The notes under the pieces were generated by a model. That model ran no database searches. It was not told the DNA's origin and worked only from the letters and a program-made list of their open reading frames with translations. The translations under genes were made by a program, and so were the position numbers. Below are positions 57,671 to 64,000 of a stretch of 64,000 nt of DNA, piece after piece. This stretch comes from Gymnothorax reevesii (Eukaryota > Chordata > Actinopteri > Anguilliformes > Muraenidae). The stretch is from the NCBI GenBank assembly GCA_029721435.1, contig CM056577.1, positions 120,028,719 through 120,092,718 on the forward strand, read 5' to 3'. Position 1 is the first letter of the stretch, and the number at the start of each line of letters is the position of its first letter.

Positions 57671-58541
57671 ATAGGCCTATGCATAGACTAGTTGAATACA
57701 GTACATAACTGCATGCAGAGAAGAATAATTCCAGTGACTATAGCAGTAGTAGTAGTCTTGGATGTTCACAACTCAGGCATATTGTTAACATCGCTAGGTT
57801 CCAATGCCTGAAATTTGCAAACAGGACTGAGCGCCCTTTAGCTGCTTTGTGTAGATACTTTGTCAGTCTACAAACAGGTTGTCACTCTCCAAGAGATATA
57901 GCAGCCAGTATCAAAACACACAGTAGGTAGTGACTTTTCTCTACTGCACAATACTAGACCTGTTATGGACACTACAGCCTGAGGTTAGTGCCACTGTAGA
58001 CAATGATGAAATGAATCCCAGTGGTACAAAATTCAATATAGAATATGATCGGAGTAAATAACATCCTTTGTTGATTTCTGTTGATTATTTTCTGTGCTCT
58101 TGGGTGGAAAACAAAATGATATCTGCAAATGTTCAAATATGCATTACAGGATAATTTTCTAGGCAAGTTTTATAGTTCTTAGTCAGTCAATATTCATGAC
58201 GAGGTTTAGAAATTGAAAGCAGGTCAAATACCACAATATCTCACATAAAAAGTAGGAATTAACACAATTGCTAATAAAATCCTGGCACTTTTTAGCCAGA
58301 TAAGGTGTAAGTAATGCAACGCATCAAATTTAAAGTAACAGTGACACGAGGGATTGCACCACTGAGTATGTTTATTGAGATTAGCTGGATGTCCGTCCGT
58401 GACGCATTTTACATGTCCATCTGTGACAAGTAATAAAAGTGGATGGTGCAAGCTGGCCTTGCAATACATTTGCACATGACTTAGCAAGGTACAAAGGGTC
58501 TTGAATGATAAGGATAGAAATATACTTCACCTTTATTTATC
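57671..58541. other. Unassigned sequence with VTDGH-type repeat on the minus strand
   Basis: A minus-strand 87-codon frame at 58224-58487 contains VTDGHVKCVTDGHPANL. It shares the GTCACGGACGGACAT word with the 50-52 kb block in the opposite orientation. No known domain. Confidence 0.4.
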
Positions 58542-58543
58542 TA

Positions 58544-60135
58544 CAACCCCAATTCCGAAATAGTTGGGACAAAGAGTAAATTGTGAAGAAAATCAAAATG
58601 CAATGACTTTCATATCACATGAGCCAATGTATTATTTACAATAGAACATAGATAACATTTCAAATGTTGAAACATTTTACAATTTTATCCATAAAATGAG
58701 CTTATTTCAAAATTTCAGACTGCAACAGGTCTCAAAAAAGTTGGGACACAGGCAAAAAAGGGCTGAAAAAGCAATTCATATATAAGAGAATCAGCTGAAA
58801 GAACATTTATCAAGTATTTAAGTTAACTGACATCAGGTGTGTAACGTGATTAGCTATAAAAGGGATGTCTTAGAGAGGCTGAGTCTCTCAGAAATAAAGA
58901 TGCCCAGAGGCTCTCCAACCTGTGAAGGCTTGCGTAAAAAAATTGTGGAATACTTAAAAAACAATGTTCCTCAACGTCAAATTGCAAAGGCTTTGAAGTT
59001 CTCATCATTGACAGTGCATAACATCACCAAAAGATTCAGAGAAAGTGTGAAAATCTCCGTGCATAAGGGACAAGGCCGACGACCTTTACTGGATGCCCGT
59101 GATCTTTGGGCCATCAGACACCACTGCATCACTCACTGGCATGATTCTGTCATTGACATTCCTAAATGGGCCCAGGAATATTTCAAGAAACCACTGTCTG
59201 TAAATGCACTCTGCTGTGCCATCCACAGATGCCACCTAAAACTATATCATGCAAGAAGGAAGCCGTTGTTCAGCATGATCTAGGAGCGCCGCCGTGTTCT
59301 GTGGGCCAAGGCTCATTTAAAAGGGACTGTTGCAAAGTGTCCTGTGGTCAGACGAGTCCAAATTTGACATTCTTGTTGGAAATCATAGGCGTCGTGTCCT
59401 CTGGGCTAAAGAGGAGAAAGTCCACCCCTCCTGTTATCACCGTTCAGTTCAAAAGCCAACATCTCTGATGGTATGGGGATGCATAAGTGCATATGATGTG
59501 GGACACTTGCTTGTTTTAAAAAGCACCATGAATGCTGAAAGGTATATAAAGATTTTAGAGTAACATATGCTCCCCTCCAGATGACATCTATTCCAGGGAA
59601 GGCCTTGTGTATTTCAGCAGGACAATGCAAAACCACAAACTGCAGCTATTACAACAGCATGGCTTCGTAGTAGAAAAGTCCGTATGCTGAACTAGCCTGC
59701 CTGCAGTCCTAATCTTTCACCGATTGAGGACACTTGATGCATAATTAAATGAAATGTCAGTCAAAGGAGACCCAAAACTCCCCAGCAGCTGGAAGCCTGT
59801 ATTAAACAAGAGTGGGATTAAATTACCATGGCTAAACTCAAGAAACTTGTCTCCTCAATGACCAGATGCCTCCACTCTGTATTAAAATGAAGAGAACATG
59901 CTACACCATGGTAAACAGGCCCCTGTCCCAACTCTTTCAGAGACCTGTAGCTGCAATCAAATTTGTAAATGAGCACATTTTGTGGATAAAATGGAAAACT
60001 TCTCAGTTTCAACATTTGCTATGTTATCTCTGTTCTACAGTGAATAGGTTACTGGCTGGTGTGATTTGAAAGTCATTGCGTTTTGATTTTATTCACAATT
60101 TACACTTTGTCCCAACTATTTCAGAATTGGGGTTG
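58544..60135 (+). mobile_element. Tc1-like transposon, family H, both TIRs
   Basis: CAACCCCAATTCCGAAATAG at 58544 and its near-complement ending at 60135, flanked by TA (58542-58543, 60136-60137). 1592 bp, typical Tc1 length. Subterminal inverted regions extend about 100 bp. It contains a transposase relic. Confidence 0.95.
58901..59890 (+). pseudogene. Tc1 DD34E transposase, family H
   Basis: The likely start is the internal ATG at 58901 (MPRGSPTCEG), by comparison with the MGRGSPLSEQ start of family D; an upstream ATG (58837) is in frame. HTH domains to about residue 110; stop TAG at 59281. After a frameshift near 59335, [10 protein letters not shown] (first D), [10 protein letters not shown], a TAA after KILE (59561), QQDNAKPQ (second D, about 59620) and LSPIEDT (E, about 59720). 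At least five stops or shifts. All three catalytic positions remain. Confidence 0.93.
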
Positions 60136-60248
60136 TACTTCTACGACTACTATACTCAGTATTGCGGTTTTCGGGATTTCAGTAAAATACATGAAGAAAG
60201 AACCCTATAAAAACAAAACCTTATTGTGCAGTATAATCTTGTATATAG

Positions 60249-60728
60249 TGTTATGGCCCCAATTGGTTATTACATTTACAACAGCAAGGGATGACAGACA
60301 CAATTTTAAAACTCAAACACATTTAATTATACAAAGGCAACTAACTACTAACTAATCAACTGACCAAGATTGATTAACAAGAAAAACAGAAATATTTACA
60401 GTCCCTTTTGGTTAGGTTCCTTGATGATGTCCTGGGCGAGGAAAATGCTCTAACACAGGCAAAAATCCACTAAAAGCTTCACAGGTCTTGAACAGAATGA
60501 CAGGTCTGGTTACATGTATCCTTCTCTTTGCAATTTCTCCTACCCCTTTTACTCTCAATTTTGCTCCTTATATACTCTTTTGCAGACCCCACCCACATTT
60601 AGACCTTTTTTTTTAAATTTTCTGGGACTTGCCCCAGACATGCCCAGAACATGTCCAAACATAGCTACAGTCTGGGCTTAACAAAAAAAGGTAAATGCTG
60701 CCATCTAGTGGCTGCTATTCACATTACA
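60249..60728 (-). mobile_element. 3' LTR of the Gmr1-like element
   Basis: 480 bp, plus strand TGTTATGGCCCC to ATTCACATTACA. Minus strand has TATATAAGG near 60570. Adjacent on the internal side is the polypurine tract AGGAATGGAGG (60729-60739, minus strand), correct for a 3' LTR. The 4 bp outside it is ATAG. Confidence 0.92.
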
Positions 60729-60856
60729 CCTCCATTCCTATGACCTATAAAGGCAAAATTTTTTCTTTGAAATACAAAAAAAAAAAAAAAAATGTTAAGT
60801 AGACACTTGTGTATACATATAATACAATATGCTCATAACGTGATATATACACATAT

Positions 60857-63800
60857 TCAAACACGGGATAAGCAATCAGAAATCACATTACATTATTAGT
60901 CAGTACCCTTTACATGCTTAATTTCCAAGACAAACTCCTGTAAAATCAAACTCCAATTCAACAATCTCCGATTCTTGTATTTCATCTTACTCAAAAACAT
61001 TAACGGATTGCGGTCAGTGTACACAATCATTGGCTTTTTCCCGGTGCAAACATAAACCTCAAAGTGTTGTAAAGATAGAACCAGAGCCAACAGCTCCTTC
61101 TCTATTGTGAAATAGTTCCTTTGGTGGCGATTGAACTTCCTGGAGAAGTATGCCAATGTCATCAAAGTCACTTCTCTGTAGGAGCACAGATCCACAAGCT
61201 TGGTCACTAGCATCGACCGCGATGGAGAACGGTTTGTTGAAGTCAGGAGATTTGAGCACGGGGAAGTGACACAGCAGAGACTTCAGGCGATCGAAGGCTC
61301 TGTGAACTTTACGCCTTTCTTCAGTTGGTTAGTGAGACTGAGAGCAATCTCAGCAAAGTTCTTGCAGAACTTGCGGTAGCACTCGATCATTCCAAGGAAG
61401 CGGCGCAAAGCTTTTTTGTTGTCAGGAACTGGAAAGTCCATGATGGCTTGGACTTTAGCATTTATGGGTGCCACCTTACCCTGGCCTATGACGTAGCCAA
61501 GATATGTGACAGTAACACAACCAAAGTCACTCATGTTCAGGTTAACAGTCAGGTTAGCCTGGGTCAGCCGCTGGAAAAACGTCTCTCCATCTTTTAGATG
61601 TTCTTCCCAGGAGTAACTCCATGTGATCAGGTCGTCAATGTACGCACCCGTGTGTGGCAATCCGGCGATTGTAGACTGCATCATCCTTTGGAACGTGGCT
61701 GGGGCATTTTTCATGCCAAAGGGTAGGACTTCATACTGGTACAACCCAGATGGTGTGGCAAAAGCGGAAATGCTCTTGGCCCTCTCAGTTAAAGGCACAC
61801 ACCAATAACCCTTCAATAAATCAATCTTGGTCAGAAACTTTGCTTGCCCTACTCTATCAATACAATCTTCAATCCTAGGTATTGGAAACACATCAGTTCT
61901 AGTTACAGAATTGACTTTACGATATTCTGTACAGAATCTAGTACTTCCATCAGGTTTTGGAATTAGCACACAGGGTGAACTCCAATCTGAGTTGGAGGGT
62001 CTGATAATATCATAGTCTAACATGTACTCAACCTCTTTCTCAGCAATCTTTCTCTTTTCAGGATTCATCCGGTACGGATGCTGTTTTATTGGTTTGGCAT
62101 CACCAATTATGAGAGGCAATAGTAACTCTCTGTGGAACATCAGGAAACAGATCTTTATATTTCTTGATCAACCTCTCAAACTGATCTTTCTGTGAGGGTT
62201 CTAAGGGCTGGAGTTTTACATCAAGATTTTGCAACACTTCTGAGTTTGACAATTTACATGAAAGAACTTCAGCTTTAATTCTTGGTTCATTATCTTGAAA
62301 CTCCCCCTCATCTTCACAAATCTCGGCCATAGCAGGATCTGAAGTGTCAGCTGCAACCCTAGCATTTCTATCATGATAAGGCTTCAGCATGTTAATGTGA
62401 CACAACTGTTTTGGCTTTTTCCTATCTGGAGTCTTTACAATGTAATTGAGATCATTGAGTTTTGTCAGAATTTCATAAGGACCATGAACTCTAGCCTGCA
62501 AGGGATTGGACTGCAAGGGAAACAACACAAGAACCTTGTCTCCTGGTTTAAACTCGCGGCTTCTAGCCTTATGATCATACCAAGTTTTCATTTTTCCCTG
62601 ACTTGATTTCAAGTTCTGGCTTGGCCACAAGCTGCACGCAATCTTTCCTTGAACTTGCTAACATAGTCTAACAGACTGATGTGCGGCTCTTCCTCTTGCC
62701 ATTGTTCACTCAACAATAGCAAAGGTCCTCTTACTTCATGGCCAAACACTAGCTCAAACGGACTGAATCCAGTAGACTCCTGCACTGCTTCTCTAGCTGC
62801 AAACAACAGCAAATGAACACCTTCATCCCAGTCTTTCTCATGGTCATAACAATAAGTCCTCATCATTGTCTTGAGAGTGGAATGAAATCTCTCTAAGGCA
62901 CCCTGACTTTCTGGATGATAGGCACTAGAAAAAATCTGCTTCGCTCCTAGTTCATACACAACCTGCTGAAACAATCCGGAAGTGAAATTGCTACCTTAGT
63001 CTGACTGAATTTCCCTGGGAAGGCCAAACAACGTGAAGAACTTTATCAAAGCCTTTGAGATTGCAGTTGCTTTGATGTTGCGTAGAGGTATGGCTTCAGG
63101 GAATCTGGTAGATGCACACATGATTGTCAACAAGTACTGATTTCTAGATCTAGTCTTGGGTAATGGACCGACACAATCAACAATGACCTTGGAGAAAGGC
63201 TCCCCAAATGCTGGGATAGGCTGCAATGGAGCTACAGGAGGGTCTAACTGGTGTTTTCCAACTACCTGACAAGTGTGACAGGTTTTGCAAAAGTTGGAAA
63301 CGTCTTTCCGAAGCCCAGGCCAGAAGAAGGGTTTCATGATCTTATCAACAGTCTTGTTAACACCAAGATCACCTCCTAAAGGTAAACTATGAGCCATTGT
63401 TAAGATCTCATTCCTGTAGACCTTCGGAACAACAATTTGCCTAACCACTGCCCAATATGCATTGGCAGGGATATCAGGAGGGCGCACCTTCCGCATCAAC
63501 ACACCATCCTTGTAAAAATACCCAATTGGAACTGCATCTATTTCTTAATCAGGAATGGCTCTCCTCTTTCGTACACAAATTTCAGGATCATTAGTTTGCT
63601 CCTCAATCAACCACTTTCTGGACAGAGACAAGTCTCTGGACACAGAATCACCAAACCCATCTGGCTGGCTGAACAACGAACTGATAAAAGTATCTGATAA
63701 GTCCTCAAATGGAGAAACCATAGTCGGCCAATCAGAGTCATGAGGCAAACCATCTGAGTCCTGACTATTCAATGTGCTGGACGGCACCACAATATCTTCT

Positions 63801-64000
63801 TCTTTAGCCTTCTTGGCCATAGCACAAGTCACTGCACAGGAAGGATACAGAGATGGGTCTTCATCCCCATCTTCAGTGCTCGGCTCTGAAGGAAGATGAA
63901 CGGGGGAACTACTTTGCCCCTAGCCAGGTCATTGCCTAGCAACAGAGAAACACCCTTTATAGGTAGACTTGACATAAGTTCCACCTTTACCTGTCCTGTA
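60857..64000 (-). pseudogene. Gmr1-like Ty3/Gypsy pol: PR-IN-RT-RNase H order
   Basis: Read from 64000 down. The protease C-terminus has SLLLGNDLARGKVVP (63920-63990). A linker precedes the integrase finger HSLPLGGDLGVNKT...CKTCHTCQ (63280-63410; the second His is Asp). IN core Asp residues lie in VIVDCVG and EIQSD, Glu in QGALERFHS. The IN C-terminus is GPYEILTKLNDLNY and INMLKPYH (62390-62480). Then RT with RPSNSDWSSPCVLIPKPDG, LLKGYW and AYIDDLITWS (61640). RNase H has AVDASDQACG, YFTIEKELLAL and VYTDRNP, and ends LSRV at 60857. Integrase upstream of RT is the Gmr1 arrangement, not the usual Gypsy order. Lesions: TAA at 63545 and 62996; frameshifts near 63905, 62120, 61270, 61150 and 60890. 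Gag and the 5' LTR lie outside the window. Confidence 0.95.

Noticed and set aside
1..64000. CRISPR array, bacterial operon, tRNA or rRNA gene
   Set aside because: No regularly spaced identical repeats, no ribosome-binding-site-led gene strings, and the only 5S-like and tRNA-like sequences are SINE heads.

Overview
The window is eukaryotic, TE-saturated, non-genic DNA, most likely from a ray-finned fish. The evidence is the repeat content: a Rex3-type LINE with GATG tail, many Tc1-like DD34E transposons of several families, a 5S rRNA-derived SINE, hAT and PIF/Harbinger elements with exact target-site duplications (TSDs), chromodomain Ty3/Gypsy elements and a Gmr1-like Gypsy element with integrase upstream of reverse transcriptase. 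I see no bacterial-style operon and no host exon, tRNA or rRNA gene that I can defend. Species cannot be named from this.

Layout. 0-5.7 kb: L2-like LINE fossil (-), Rex3 (-), a truncated Harbinger-like copy, a tandem-unit element with TIRs, and a Tc1 fossil split by a small TIR element. 6.5-8.6 kb: 5S-derived SINE (-) and a solo LTR of the Gmr1-like family. 9-10.3 kb: a long inverted repeat enclosing a cysteine-rich frame, and a Tc1 scrap. 10.3-14.8 kb: mostly unassigned, with one perfect hairpin MITE. 14.8-18.8 kb: Harbinger-type 5' end, unassigned DNA, then an hAT inside an hAT. 18.8-23.4 kb: chromovirus (-) with its 3' LTR, pol and chromodomain, and a 5' LTR fragment fused directly to pol. 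23.4-24.9 kb: 5'-truncated LINE. 25.1-25.9 kb: Harbinger transposase relic (-). 26.6-30.2 kb: an inverted-arm element, a TTAA-type MITE and a tRNA-like SINE. 31.9-33.4 kb: Tc1. 35.2-41.1 kb: two Tc1 copies of one family in opposite orientation, one inside an LTR, the other carrying a Harbinger-like element that itself contains a fold-back element, plus an hAT MITE. 41.6-42.2 kb: second copy of the 23.4 kb LINE family. 43.1-43.6 kb: second solo Gmr1-type LTR. 45.3-49.3 kb: Tc1, an L2-like LINE split by an hAT MITE, and an opposing EN+RT LINE. 50-52.3 kb: an unexplained coding-like block split by a 1.25 kb solo LTR. 52.3-57.7 kb: Tc1 interrupted by a LINE interrupted by a solo LTR, then a second chromovirus 3' end. 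58.5-60.1 kb: near full-length Tc1. 60.2-64.0 kb: 3' LTR, PPT, RNase H, RT, IN and protease end of the Gmr1-like element, running off the window edge.

How it fits together: the genes are mobile-element enzymes, almost all broken by stops and frameshifts. The informative content is the insertion stratigraphy: at least nine insertions have readable TSDs, so relative ages can be ordered directly from the sequence.
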